From Thiobacillus sp. (GTDB lineage Bacteria; Pseudomonadota; Gammaproteobacteria; Burkholderiales; Thiobacillaceae): a DNA stretch of 64,000 bases. This document shows, piece by piece, positions 41,264 to 49,858 of this stretch. The stretch is taken from NCBI GenBank assembly GCA_016124745.1, contig WGNC01000025.1, forward strand, positions 1 through 64,000. The letters run 5' to 3'. The notes beneath the pieces were generated by a model. That model did no database searches, was not told the DNA's origin, and worked only from the letters and a program-made list of their open reading frames with translations. The translations under genes were made by a program, and so were the position numbers. Position 1 is the first letter of the stretch. Every line of letters starts with the position of its first letter.

Positions 41264-41766
41264 GGGGGATGGGTTCGTAGGGCCGGGGTTGCCGGCCGGC
41301 AAGTCACTTTCTTTGTCTCGCCAAAGAAAGTAACCAAAGAAAGGCGACCCCGCTGCGCCACCCCTGCGGGGCGGGCCTCGACTGGACCGAGCCATCGGGG
41401 CGGCTGCGCAACTCGCCCTGGCGAGGCGCACAAAACGCGCCTCACTGCGGAGCTCGAACAGTGCTCGCCTGCATCCCCGCTGACTCGATCCAGTCGAGGT
41501 GGCGCAGAAGGGTGACCGGTGCGCAGAGGTTCGCGAGTGTGATTATTCGCTACTCGTTCGGGCTGAGCTTGTCGAAGCCTCGCCCTGTTTAGAGAGCTGG
41601 TCGAAGGGATGGTTGAAGGGTACGGACAACGCGTAAGACAGAAACCGCAGTTCCGTTCGCCCTGAGCTTGTCGAAGGGCCAGTAGCAAACCAGAAGACCG
41701 TAGCAACAAGATTTGAAAGCCGGTGGTCACCCACCGTGGTTACAAGAACCAGAGGAGACGTAAACG
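41264..41766. repeat. Repeat-rich insert between nrdA and nrdB
   Basis: A 503-base spacer without a trusted gene. It contains CTTTCTTTG/CAAAGAAAG inverted arms (41307-41330) followed by a third CAAAGAAAG, and inverted arms CCTCGACTGGA (41376-41386) and TCCAGTCGAGG (41489-41499). Two REP-like palindromes of the form CGTTCG..CTGAGCTTGTCGAAG lie at 41555-41579 and 41653-41678. I have seen similar AAAGAAAG-type dispersed repeats in Beta- and Gammaproteobacteria, where minus-strand frames such as the one at 40718-41431 are often annotated as proteins. I treat this as a non-coding repeat. Confidence 0.75.
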
Positions 41767-42903
41767 ATGCTGAACTTTGAAGAAGATTACACCCCCGCCG
41801 CCCCCCGCATGGCCGCCCCTGCGCCCATGCCTACTGCGCCCGTTGCCGATGCCCCCGCCGCCCCGCGCCAAGCTGAATCCACCCAGCAACGCGTGCGCGC
41901 CGCCGACAAGCGCATCATCAACGGCGCGACGGATGTGAACCAGCTCGTTCCCTTCAAATACAAATGGGCGTGGCAGAAATACCTGGATGCGTGCGCCAAC
42001 CACTGGATGCCGCAGGAAGTGAACATGAGCCGCGACATCGCGCAGTGGAAAGACCCCACCGCGCTGACCGAAGACGAGCGCCGCCTGGTCACGCGTAACC
42101 TCGGCTTCTTCGTCACCGCCGATTCGCTGGCCGCCAACAACATCGTGCTCGGCACCTACCGCCACATCACCGCGCCCGAGTGCCGCCAGTACCTGCTGCG
42201 CCAGGCGTTCGAAGAGGCCATCCACACCCACGCCTACCAGTACATCGTCGAATCGCTGGGCCTGGACGAAGGCGAGATCTTCAACGCGTATCACGAGGTG
42301 CAGAGCATCCGCGACAAGGATGAATTCCTCATCCCCTTCATCGACACGCTCACCAACCCCCAGTTCAAGACCGGCACGCCCGAGGCCGACCAGGCCCTGC
42401 TCAAGTCGCTGATCGTCTTCGCCTGCATCATGGAAGGCATCTTCTTCTATGTCGGCTTCGTGCAGATCCTTGCACTCGGCCGCCAGAACAAGATGACCGG
42501 CGCCGCCGAGCAGTACCAGTACATCCTGCGCGACGAGTCCATGCACTGCAACTTCGGCATCGACCTCATCAACACCATCAAGCTCGAAAACCCGCACCTG
42601 TGGACCAGCGAGTTCAAGACCGAAATCCGCAGCCTCATCCAGAAAGGCGTCGAGCTCGAATACCGCTACGCCGAGGACACCATGCCGCGCGGTGTGCTGG
42701 GCCTGAACTCGGCGCAGTTCAAGGAATACCTGCGCTTCATCGCCAACCGCCGCTGCCAGCAGATCGGCCTCGACGAAATGTTCCCCGGCGTCACCAACCC
42801 CTTCCCCTGGATGGCGGAGATGATCGACCTGAAGAAGGAGAAAAACTTCTTCGAGACGCGCGTCACCGAGTATCAGACGGGTGGGGCGTTGAGCTGGGAT
42901 TGA
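41767..42903 (+). CDS. nrdB: Class Ia ribonucleotide reductase, beta subunit
   Basis: A 378-residue ferritin-like subunit that holds the diiron-tyrosyl radical. Metal ligands appear in SRDIAQW (Asp), the [11 protein letters not shown] block (Glu, His) and the CIMEGIFF and DESMHCN segments. The Tyr four residues after the first ligand His (IHTHAY) is the radical site, so it is the tyrosyl class Ia rather than the Phe-type class Ic. The first 45 residues are a Pro/Ala-rich extension. A good site (AGGAGA) precedes the ATG. Confidence 0.96.
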   Translation: MLNFEEDYTPAAPRMAAPAPMPTAPVADAPAAPRQAESTQQRVRAADKRIINGATDVNQLVPFKYKWAWQKYLDACANHWMPQEVNMSRDIAQWKDPTALTEDERRLVTRNLGFFVTADSLAANNIVLGTYRHITAPECRQYLLRQAFEEAIHTHAYQYIVESLGLDEGEIFNAYHEVQSIRDKDEFLIPFIDTLTNPQFKTGTPEADQALLKSLIVFACIMEGIFFYVGFVQILALGRQNKMTGAAEQYQYILRDESMHCNFGIDLINTIKLENPHLWTSEFKTEIRSLIQKGVELEYRYAEDTMPRGVLGLNSAQFKEYLRFIANRRCQQIGLDEMFPGVTNPFPWMAEMIDLKKEKNFFETRVTEYQTGGALSWD

Positions 42904-42939
42904 GCGGCTGTCCGCTGATCATTCACATCTCATCTAGAA

Positions 42940-44025
42940 ATGAGCGTCCTCGATGAAGTAAATAAGCACCGTACCGATATCGTTACGGATACTTACACTG
43001 TGACTTGGCGCGAAATTCTTGCGCAATATAAAGACGGAGAGCTGGTAATCGACCCTGATTACCAGCGTCTATTTCGGTGGGATCTGGACCAGCAAACGCA
43101 ATACATTGAATCTCTTTTACTGAATATTCCATCCCCTCCGCTTTTCTTCGCCCAAAATCCAGATGGAAATTTTGAGGTAATTGATGGCTTGCAGCGTATT
43201 AGCACGCTGCTAAAGTTTTTCGCACAAGATTTGTTTGGCCAGGAAGCAACGGCCGGGGTAGATGAAGATGTAAATCGAAATGACATCAAGACCCCTACCA
43301 TTCTTACAGCTGGACCAATCATTGGGTCCCTTGAAGGTTTTTCTGCATCAACGCTTCCGGAAACGCTGCTCAGGACCATTCGCTACTCACGAATTACCAT
43401 AATTCTGATTGAGAAAGAATCAAGTACGCGAGCGCGCTATGAGGTTTTTCGTCGCCTCAACAAATCAGGCTCATTGCTAAGTGATCAGGAAATTCGGAAT
43501 TGCACTAGCCGGCTTTATGGAAAAGATTTCCCATCTAAGCTACGTGTGCTGGCTGAAAAAGACATCGTACGTGCGGCTATGTCTTTAAATGAAGATGCAA
43601 CTAGACGCATGGGAGTAGAGGAGGCGCTTCTTCGCTTGTTGGCGTTCAACTTTAGTGACAAACCTTTGAAGCATGAAATCAGAGAATACCTGGATGATTT
43701 CATGATCGATGCCGCTAGCGGTAAATTCGACCTGACTCCTGATATTGAAAACCGTATTGAAAAGTGTTTTGCCTTAATTCAAGAGACTCTTCCTGATGGT
43801 CAGGCATTCCGTTTTCCGAAACAGGGATTCAGCACGAATCTTTTCGATATCGTTGCTACAGGAGTTTTTCATAATGTCGAACAATTGACCGCTGAATCCT
43901 TCGGGCAAAAACATTCTGACCTTTTGGAATCCCCTGATCTCAAGCTATTAACTGGTGCAGGGTCTAACACACGTAAGAAGTTGGTAGGGCGTATCCAACT
44001 TGGAAAAACGTGGTTTTCCACATGA
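42940..44025 (+). CDS. DUF262 domain protein of a defence-type operon
   Basis: A 361-residue soluble protein. The DUF262 (GmrSD N-terminal type) motifs are intact: DPDYQRLFRW with Tyr41-Gln42-Arg43, and IDGLQRIST with Asp82-Gly83-x-Gln85-Arg86. The DGxQR motif is the nucleotide-binding or hydrolysing site in known relatives such as GmrSD and BrxU. There is no HNH (DUF1524) C-terminal nuclease domain here; the partner is the HEPN protein encoded 9 bp downstream. GC content is clearly lower than in the flanking genes, a sign of transfer. Confidence 0.85.
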   Translation: MSVLDEVNKHRTDIVTDTYTVTWREILAQYKDGELVIDPDYQRLFRWDLDQQTQYIESLLLNIPSPPLFFAQNPDGNFEVIDGLQRISTLLKFFAQDLFGQEATAGVDEDVNRNDIKTPTILTAGPIIGSLEGFSASTLPETLLRTIRYSRITIILIEKESSTRARYEVFRRLNKSGSLLSDQEIRNCTSRLYGKDFPSKLRVLAEKDIVRAAMSLNEDATRRMGVEEALLRLLAFNFSDKPLKHEIREYLDDFMIDAASGKFDLTPDIENRIEKCFALIQETLPDGQAFRFPKQGFSTNLFDIVATGVFHNVEQLTAESFGQKHSDLLESPDLKLLTGAGSNTRKKLVGRIQLGKTWFST

Positions 44026-44034
44026 GCACTTTCG

Positions 44035-44751
44035 ATGAGCATCAATGTCTTTGAAGATGCGATCAATCAGATCGAATTTGTTCGTGATGAGTGCATTGAG
44101 ATATTTGAGGCACTGAAGAAATTCTGTCCTGCTGATGCGGATGAAAATTACCCGGATACCTTCAGGTTAATTGCCACTCCGATGTTTTACTCAGTTTGGG
44201 AGCGTTGTTTCACAACATGCCAAGCGGTATCTCTTCGTATGATTCGGGATAGAACATCCAAAGCATGCGATTTGCCACCTTCACAAAGGACGGCATGGCT
44301 CTTGCGAGCTCCCTTTTATCAGAGCTTTTGTGCTCAGCTGAAGAACAACAACTTCAATTTAGATCCCTTGAAGGAAGCGAAGAAAGGTCAATTCGCAATT
44401 ACGGCTGAATTTTTGTCATCGCTTGAGCAATGGGCAAGCGCACCCCTCGACCCGGCGTGTGACGCCGATGATGTTGTGATGATTTTTTCTAATGTAAATC
44501 CAGATGTTGTTAAAGTGAATTCCAACGCTGTTGGAATCGATTCGGATGAGGATTTCAAAAAGCTGAAGTTCGGACGCCTACATGACCTTGTGGGCCTTAG
44601 AAATAGCATTGGTCATGGTGCAATTATTTCGGCTCCATCAAACGACCAATTTAGGGATCTTTGGGAATTTACAGAAGATTTGATTAAGGACTACTGTGCG
44701 ACATTTGTTTCTTGGATAAGGTCGCAACAATCCATGATTGAGCGTGGGTGA
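44035..44751 (+). CDS. HEPN-domain protein (MAE_28990-like), likely RNase
   Basis: A 238-residue soluble, mostly helical protein. It carries the HEPN catalytic signature Arg189-Asn190-x3-His194 in GLRNSIGHG, near the C-terminus as in MAE_28990-type HEPN families. HEPN proteins commonly cleave RNA, often in toxin-antitoxin and abortive-infection modules. It starts 9 bp after the DUF262 gene and shares its low GC content, so the pair was probably acquired together and acts together. The substrate is unknown. Confidence 0.78.
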   Translation: MSINVFEDAINQIEFVRDECIEIFEALKKFCPADADENYPDTFRLIATPMFYSVWERCFTTCQAVSLRMIRDRTSKACDLPPSQRTAWLLRAPFYQSFCAQLKNNNFNLDPLKEAKKGQFAITAEFLSSLEQWASAPLDPACDADDVVMIFSNVNPDVVKVNSNAVGIDSDEDFKKLKFGRLHDLVGLRNSIGHGAIISAPSNDQFRDLWEFTEDLIKDYCATFVSWIRSQQSMIERG

Positions 44752-44764
44752 ATGGCTCACAATT

Positions 44765-45763
44765 ATGAATAAACCAGAACGTCTCTCACCACCCGACTAC
44801 ACACACTGGTTACCTACCAGCTTGCGAGATCACGCGGACGACCAGAAGGCGATCCCGCGCATTGCCAAGGATGCCGCGTTGATGCGCGAGATCGAGGCGG
44901 TGTTGCCGGCGATTCCGACCACGCATGATTTGTGGCGGGGCGATGCGCGGGCGCTGGACTTCATCCCGGACAACAGCGTGCATCTGGTGCTGACGTCGCC
45001 GCCTTATTGGACGCTGAAGGCCTACAACACCTCGCCCGCGCAGATGGGCGACATCGAGGACTACGAGGCGTTTCTGACCGAGCTCGACCGGGTGTGGCAA
45101 CACTGTTACCGAACGCTGGTGCCGGGCGGGCGGCTGGTGTGCGTGGTGGGTGACGTGTGTCTGTCACGCCGCAAGAATGCCGGCGAGCATACGGTGGTGC
45201 CGTTGCATGCGTCGATTCAGGAGCATTGCCGGGTATTGGGGTTTTCCAATCTGTCGCCGATCATCTGGAACAAGATCGCTAACGCGGTGTACGAGGCCGA
45301 TGGCAACGGCGGTGGGTTTCTCGGCAAGCCCTACGAGCCCAACGGCGTGATCAAGAACGATATCGAGTTCATCCTGATGGAGCGCAAGCCAGGTGGGTAT
45401 CGCAGTCCGACGCTGGCGGCGCGTCTGCTTTCTGTTATTTCTACGGAAAACCATCGCACCTGGTTCCAGCAAATCTGGACGGGGGTGACGGGCGCGTCGA
45501 CGCGCCAGCATCCCGCGCCTTATCCAATCGAACTGGCAGAGCGGCTGATCCGTATGTTCAGCTTTGTTGGTGATACGGTGCTGGATCCGTTCATGGGAAC
45601 GGGCACGACGAATATTGCCGCTGCTCGCTGGGGTCGCAGCAGCATCGGTGTCGAAGTGGATCCCGAGTACTTCGCACTCGCTGCCAATCGAATTGAGGCC
45701 GACACGCAGAAGCTGCTTACGACGCGCGACATTTATTTGCACCATCAGGATAGCCATGCTTGA
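44765..45763 (+). CDS. Beta-class DNA methyltransferase
   Basis: A 332-residue site-specific methyltransferase. Motif IV is TSPPYW (Thr77-Trp82) and the SAM-binding motif I is LDPFMGTGTT (Asp274 onward), in the IV-before-I order of the beta class. SPPY favours N4-cytosine methylation, though N6-adenine cannot be excluded. The stop overlaps the next gene by 8 bp, marking a restriction-modification pair with the endonuclease. GC returns to about 60%, unlike the two genes upstream, hinting at separate origins. An in-frame TTG at 44738 is an alternative start. Confidence 0.88.
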   Translation: MNKPERLSPPDYTHWLPTSLRDHADDQKAIPRIAKDAALMREIEAVLPAIPTTHDLWRGDARALDFIPDNSVHLVLTSPPYWTLKAYNTSPAQMGDIEDYEAFLTELDRVWQHCYRTLVPGGRLVCVVGDVCLSRRKNAGEHTVVPLHASIQEHCRVLGFSNLSPIIWNKIANAVYEADGNGGGFLGKPYEPNGVIKNDIEFILMERKPGGYRSPTLAARLLSVISTENHRTWFQQIWTGVTGASTRQHPAPYPIELAERLIRMFSFVGDTVLDPFMGTGTTNIAAARWGRSSIGVEVDPEYFALAANRIEADTQKLLTTRDIYLHHQDSHA

Positions 45764-46490
45764 TGTTCAGAAAGAGTTAGCCAAGGCAGTAAAGCACTTC
45801 TGGAAGACGCGTGCTAACCAGCAGGAAAAACAGGGTGGCGGGTCTGGCGTGAAGGATGCCGGTAACCGCAGCGCAGTTACCGGGGGCAAGCATGCCGACG
45901 AATTCGTGTCGCTTATCGCGGCCATCGTGCGTGATGCCGGCTTGCCCAATATCGCGATCCATACCACCAGAAAAACCGAGCGCACCCTTCCCGGCTATTA
46001 CCGCCCAACCAAGGAATGGGATGTGGTGGTGCTCTCCGATAACGATTTGGTTGCGGTTGTAGAAGTGAAGTCGCAGGTTGGAAGTTTCGGCAACAACTTC
46101 AACAACCGTGTCGAGGAAGCTTTGGGCAACGCCACCGATTTCTGGGCTGCATATTCCAAGGGCGCGTTTAAACCTTCTGCGCAGCCATGGCTTGGTTATC
46201 TATTCATGCTTGAAGAAAACCCGGCATCGACCCGCCCCACCAGGCGCACCAATCTGTCGCCCTACTCTGTGGACGAGGCCTTTCAGGAACTTTCCTACGC
46301 CCGCCGCTACGAGGAAGTATGTCAGCGCCTAGTGCGCGAACGTCTTTATGATGCCGCCTGCTTTTTTACCTCCGGCGCCAGGGATGGTCTGAAAGGAAAG
46401 TACACCGAGCCCAATGGCGAACTCGGTATACGCAACTTTGCTGTGTCGCTAGCCGCACGGGCAGCGGCATTCGCAAAGCTGCGCCGATAA
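45756..46490 (+). CDS. PaeR7I-family type II restriction endonuclease
   Basis: A 244-residue nuclease close to the length of R.PaeR7I (246), a XhoI isoschizomer recognising CTCGAG. The fold shows a PD-(D/E)XK arrangement: Asp89 in EWDVVVL, then Glu103-x-Lys105 in VVEVKSQ. The GNNFNNRVEEALGNATDFW block is the family signature in my recollection. It overlaps the methyltransferase start-to-stop by 8 bp. Its recognition site here is inferred from the family only. Confidence 0.83.
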   Translation: MLDVQKELAKAVKHFWKTRANQQEKQGGGSGVKDAGNRSAVTGGKHADEFVSLIAAIVRDAGLPNIAIHTTRKTERTLPGYYRPTKEWDVVVLSDNDLVAVVEVKSQVGSFGNNFNNRVEEALGNATDFWAAYSKGAFKPSAQPWLGYLFMLEENPASTRPTRRTNLSPYSVDEAFQELSYARRYEEVCQRLVRERLYDAACFFTSGARDGLKGKYTEPNGELGIRNFAVSLAARAAAFAKLRR

Positions 46491-46649
46491 AACCGAGCTA
46501 CCGACAATTAAATTAGTAGGGCCCGGTTCAACAGCGCGACGCAATCACTGAAGAGGTTATGCCATGAGCGAGTGCCATGAGGGTCAGACTCCTTTCTCAT
46601 ATTCCTGCTTTCTGACTAACGGGACGTTTGTCATCACGAAGGAGAATTA

Positions 46650-46997
46650 ATGGATACGTTGCCTATTCATCTCTTCAAAGACAGCTTCGGCCCGTTCCTG
46701 GCGCTTCTTAATGAGCATCAGGTCAAGTATCAAATGCGAGAAGTTCGCTCTGGCGTACCAATGGCTTCGTCGGGTGTCATTGAGATTGTTCAGGCCGTTG
46801 GAAACGCCGCAATGTGGGGCGCACTCGCGGCGGTATTGATTGCGTTCATACAGAGTCGGCGCGGGCGAAAAGTCATCATCACCACGAAAGACAATACGGT
46901 CATCCACGCCGAGGGTTTGTCACCGAAAGAGCTGGAACAGGTTCTGAGCCACGCCAAAAGCCTTACGGCAATCGATCCGAACAAAAATCAGAAGTAA
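46650..46997 (+). CDS. Small membrane protein (EACC1-like pattern)
   Basis: A 115-residue protein. Residues 1-40 are soluble and mixed; residues about 50-68 form one membrane span (AMWGALAAVLIAFIQS); a basic SRRGRK boundary follows and then a short ordered domain (VIITTKDNTVIHAEGLSPKELEQVL). This layout recalls the effector-associated constant component EACC1 proteins, but resemblance is weak. It has a GGAG site and sits 160 bp after the endonuclease, so it may belong to the same defence island. Confidence 0.6.
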   Translation: MDTLPIHLFKDSFGPFLALLNEHQVKYQMREVRSGVPMASSGVIEIVQAVGNAAMWGALAAVLIAFIQSRRGRKVIITTKDNTVIHAEGLSPKELEQVLSHAKSLTAIDPNKNQK

Positions 46998-46999
46998 AC

Positions 47000-47064
47000 A
47001 ATAGGGGACAGACCACGGTTTCCATATGCTTCACCAATTCAACAACCGTGGTCTGTCCCCTATT
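47000..47064. repeat. Perfect 21-base inverted repeat, copy 1 of a hairpin family
   Basis: Perfect 21-base arms containing GGGGACAGACCACGG face each other around a 23-base loop, TCCATATGCTTCACCAATTC plus 3 bases. A degenerate copy with the same loop core lies at 49742-49800. Elements with GGGGACAGACC-type arms resemble REP sequences associated with IS200-like RAYT transposases. Confidence 0.9.
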
Positions 47065-47149
47065 CCTATCTTCATGAGCCTATGAACCGCTGCGCGGGTT
47101 ACACTTTCTGCTCCGCTGCCTTCTGGCCAATCTGGGGGAATAACCGACC

Positions 47150-48088
47150 ATGTCCCAGCAGCATCCCATCATCGCGGTGACCGGCTCGTCCGGTGCCGGC
47201 CTGTCCACGATACGCCACGCGTTCAAGTTCATTTTCCAGCGCCTGAACATCAACCCCGCGATCGTTCATGGCGACGGTTTCCGGCGCTATACGGATCGGC
47301 AGTTCGCCGCCCTGCTCGAGGAAGCGCGGGGCAGCGGCCGCAAGTTTTCCTGGTTCGGGCCCGAGTGCAATCATTTCCAGGAGCTGGAATCCTTTTTCAG
47401 GACCTATGGCGAATGCGGCAGCGGGGTGGTTCGCCAGTATGCGCACACGGCCGGGCACGGCGAGGAACTGGGCGTGCAGGCGGGCGAGTTCACGCCCTGG
47501 GCGCCGCTGCAGCCGGGCAGCGATCTCCTGTTCTACGAGGGGCAGCATGGCGGCCTGATGGCCAACACCTGGACGCGCCGCAAGGTCGACTCGCGCCACT
47601 TTCCGCCGGAAATCGATCGTCGCGCGGGTCGCCAGGGCATCGACGTGGCCCAGCATGTGGACCTGCTGATCGGCGTGGCGCCCGCCATCAACCTGGAATG
47701 GATACAGAAGATCCACCGCGACTGCAATAAGGGCACGTGCTCGCCCGAGGAATCGGTGGAAACCATCCTGCGCCGCATGGACGACTACATCCATTACATC
47801 GTTCCCCAATTCGGCTTGACCGATATCAATATCCAGCGCATGCCGCTGGTGGATACCTCCGACCCCTTCATTGCGCGCGACGTGCCGCTGGCCGACGAAT
47901 CGCTCTGCGTCATCCACTTCCGCGACCGCGAGCGCCATGACTTTCCCGACATGCTCAGGCGCATTCCCGACGCCCAGATGTCGCGTCCGAGCACCATGGT
48001 GATTCCCAGCAGAAGCCTGCGCCTGGCGCTGGGCGTGATTTGCGGCCCGATCCTGGCCGGGTTCATGGAGGCGCGCGGCAAGGCATAG
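47150..48088 (+). CDS. prk: Phosphoribulokinase
   Basis: A 312-residue class I proteobacterial enzyme that makes ribulose 1,5-bisphosphate from ribulose 5-phosphate and ATP for CO2 fixation. The P-loop is G12-S-S-G-A-G-L-S19 (usually GAGT), followed by VHGDGFRRY with the catalytic Asp and ribulose-phosphate Arg. FGPECNHFQELE and the FYEGQHGG block fit the family. No RuBisCO or other Calvin gene is adjacent, so regulation in a larger cbb operon is not visible here. The P-loop Leu and the diverged FGPECNHF segment are slightly unusual. Confidence 0.9.
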   Translation: MSQQHPIIAVTGSSGAGLSTIRHAFKFIFQRLNINPAIVHGDGFRRYTDRQFAALLEEARGSGRKFSWFGPECNHFQELESFFRTYGECGSGVVRQYAHTAGHGEELGVQAGEFTPWAPLQPGSDLLFYEGQHGGLMANTWTRRKVDSRHFPPEIDRRAGRQGIDVAQHVDLLIGVAPAINLEWIQKIHRDCNKGTCSPEESVETILRRMDDYIHYIVPQFGLTDINIQRMPLVDTSDPFIARDVPLADESLCVIHFRDRERHDFPDMLRRIPDAQMSRPSTMVIPSRSLRLALGVICGPILAGFMEARGKA

Positions 48089-48160
48089 GGACTGGCTCGG
48101 GCCGCGGTGTCCCCTTGAATCGAACCGCCGGCAACGCAGGGTAAACGGACAAGGCGCCGC

Positions 48161-48180
48161 AACGGGGCCACACCCCGTTT
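48161..48180 (+). terminator. Hairpin after prk
   Basis: AACGGGG (48161-48167) and CCCCGTT (48173-48179) pair around CCACA, followed by a short TT. It lies 73 bases past the prk stop. Confidence 0.5.
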
Positions 48181-48410
48181 CCTGGCCAGCGCGGTATCGT
48201 CTTGAACCTTGCACCTGCGTGCAGCCAGGTAACAATCGGTTACTTGTGTGGCCGCTCCTTCGCAAGTAAAACAGACAACAGCAGGAAGATCATTGGCAAC
48301 CCATCCGGGCAGGAACGGGCTCGGCAAGGCCGTGGCGAGAGCGCAATGGGGTGCGCCCGATAACCGTGCAATGCCCCGGAATTAACGATCAATATTTGGA
48401 AGAGCGGAAA
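48181..48410. other. Spacer between prk and the lipoprotein gene
   Basis: With the terminator region it makes up 322 bases without a gene. I see no promoter of high quality; GGAAGAGCGG provides the ribosome-binding site for the next gene at its right end. Confidence 0.4.
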
Positions 48411-49721
48411 ATGAAGAAGTCTTACCTCATCATTGCGGTATCGATGACCCTTATCCAGGGTTGCTATGTTGCGCCTCCCTACCAGCCATCCACGCGTGTC
48501 GCGGTCGGCGTCGGCTATCCGGGTGTCAACATCGGCATCAATTATTCGACCTACCCGGATCTCGTCCCGATACCGGGCTACCCCGTCTACTACGCGCCCT
48601 GGGTGGATTCGAACTACTTCTTTTACGACGGCCTCTACTGGGTGTTCCAGGGCGACAACTGGTATGCGAGCAGCTGGTACAACGGGCCGTGGTATGGGGT
48701 GAGTTATTACGATGTGCCGGTTTATGTGCTGCGCGTCCCGGTTCGCTACTACCGCCTGCCGCCGCCGTATTTCCGTGGCTGGCGCGCTGATGCGCCGCCA
48801 CGTTGGGGGGATCACTGGGGCCACGACTGGGAGCAGCATCGAAGCGACTGGGACCGTTGGGACCGCGGCGATGCGCTGGCGCCTGCACCGTTGCCGATCT
48901 ACCAGCGGAATTATTCCGGCGACCGCTATCCTCATGGAGTAGAACAGCAGCATGCGATCCGGTCCGAGAATTACCGCTATCAGCCGCGTGACCCGGTTGC
49001 ACAGCAGTATTATGAATCGCGTGGGCAGCATGACCCGCAGCGCCAACAGCGTCAGCAAGACCAGCCGCGTCAGCAGGAATGGCAGCGTCAACAGGATCAA
49101 CAACAGCAGCAGGAGCTACAACGCCAGCAAGACCAGCAACGCCAGCAAGAATTGCAGCGCTCGCAAGAACTGCAGCGTCAACAGGATCAGCAGCGTCAGC
49201 AAGAATTGCAGCGCCAGCAAGACCAGCAGCGCCAGCAAGACCAGCAGCGCCAGCAAGAATTGCAGCGTTCGCAAGAACTGCAGCGTCAACAGGATCAGCA
49301 GCGTCAGCAGGATCAGCAACAAGCTCCGCAGCGGCAACGCTCACAACCTGAGCCGAAGGACGTGGCCAAGGACCGCAAGGCTGCGCCACAAGACCAGCAG
49401 CGTCAGCAGCACCAGCAAGATCAGCAACGTCAGGAAGATCTGCAACGTAAGCAAGGCCCGCAGCGTCCGCAAGGCCAGCAACGGCAGCAGGAGCTACAAC
49501 GTCCACAGGACCAGCAGCGTAAGCAGGAACAGCAACAAGCTCCGCAGCGGCAACGCTCACAACCTGCTCCGAAGGACGCGGCCAAGGACCACAAGGCTGC
49601 GCCACAAGACCAGCAGCGCCAGCAGCAAGCCCCGGATTCGAAACACTCACGACCTGAACCGAAGGATGTGGACAAGGACCGCAAGGCTGCGCCACAAGAC
49701 CCGGACAAACAGGACAATTAG
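48411..49721 (+). CDS. Lipoprotein with long Gln/Arg/Asp-rich tail
   Basis: A 436-residue protein. The N-terminal signal ends in a lipobox (LIQGC, Cys18). Residues 20-140 form a Tyr/Trp/Pro-rich domain with WV, YYF and GW motifs, similar to YXWGXW-type surface proteins. Residues about 205-440 are a low-complexity tail built from imperfect (QRQQ[DE][LQ]) units at DNA level of about 18-24 bases, interrupted twice by a block QAPQRQRSQP-EPKD. Such tails are probably extended and highly soluble. Expected location: outer membrane or periplasm. No function assigned. Confidence 0.82.
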   Translation: MKKSYLIIAVSMTLIQGCYVAPPYQPSTRVAVGVGYPGVNIGINYSTYPDLVPIPGYPVYYAPWVDSNYFFYDGLYWVFQGDNWYASSWYNGPWYGVSYYDVPVYVLRVPVRYYRLPPPYFRGWRADAPPRWGDHWGHDWEQHRSDWDRWDRGDALAPAPLPIYQRNYSGDRYPHGVEQQHAIRSENYRYQPRDPVAQQYYESRGQHDPQRQQRQQDQPRQQEWQRQQDQQQQQELQRQQDQQRQQELQRSQELQRQQDQQRQQELQRQQDQQRQQDQQRQQELQRSQELQRQQDQQRQQDQQQAPQRQRSQPEPKDVAKDRKAAPQDQQRQQHQQDQQRQEDLQRKQGPQRPQGQQRQQELQRPQDQQRKQEQQQAPQRQRSQPAPKDAAKDHKAAPQDQQRQQQAPDSKHSRPEPKDVDKDRKAAPQDPDKQDN

Positions 49722-49741
49722 AAAAACAGGCGTTGAACAAT

Positions 49742-49800
49742 GGCGGACGAACCGCAGTTTCCATGCGCTTCACCATTTTTGAAAAACCGCGGTCCGTCCC
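49742..49800. repeat. Hairpin repeat, copy 2 (degenerate)
   Basis: GGACGAACCGCAGTTT faces a near-complement (14 of 16 positions) around CCATGCGCTTCACCATTTTTG, the same loop core as copy 1 at 47000-47064. The pair brackets prk and the lipoprotein gene. Confidence 0.75.
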
Positions 49801-49858
49801 GAATTGCTGGTCATGCGCTTAACTACAATGCAGGCGATCGAACCCAAAGGATGAAGCC

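Noticed and set aside
49116-49337. Leu-rich minus-strand frame opposite the Gln/Arg repeats
   Set aside because: It is the antisense reading of a repetitive tail and not a membrane protein gene.
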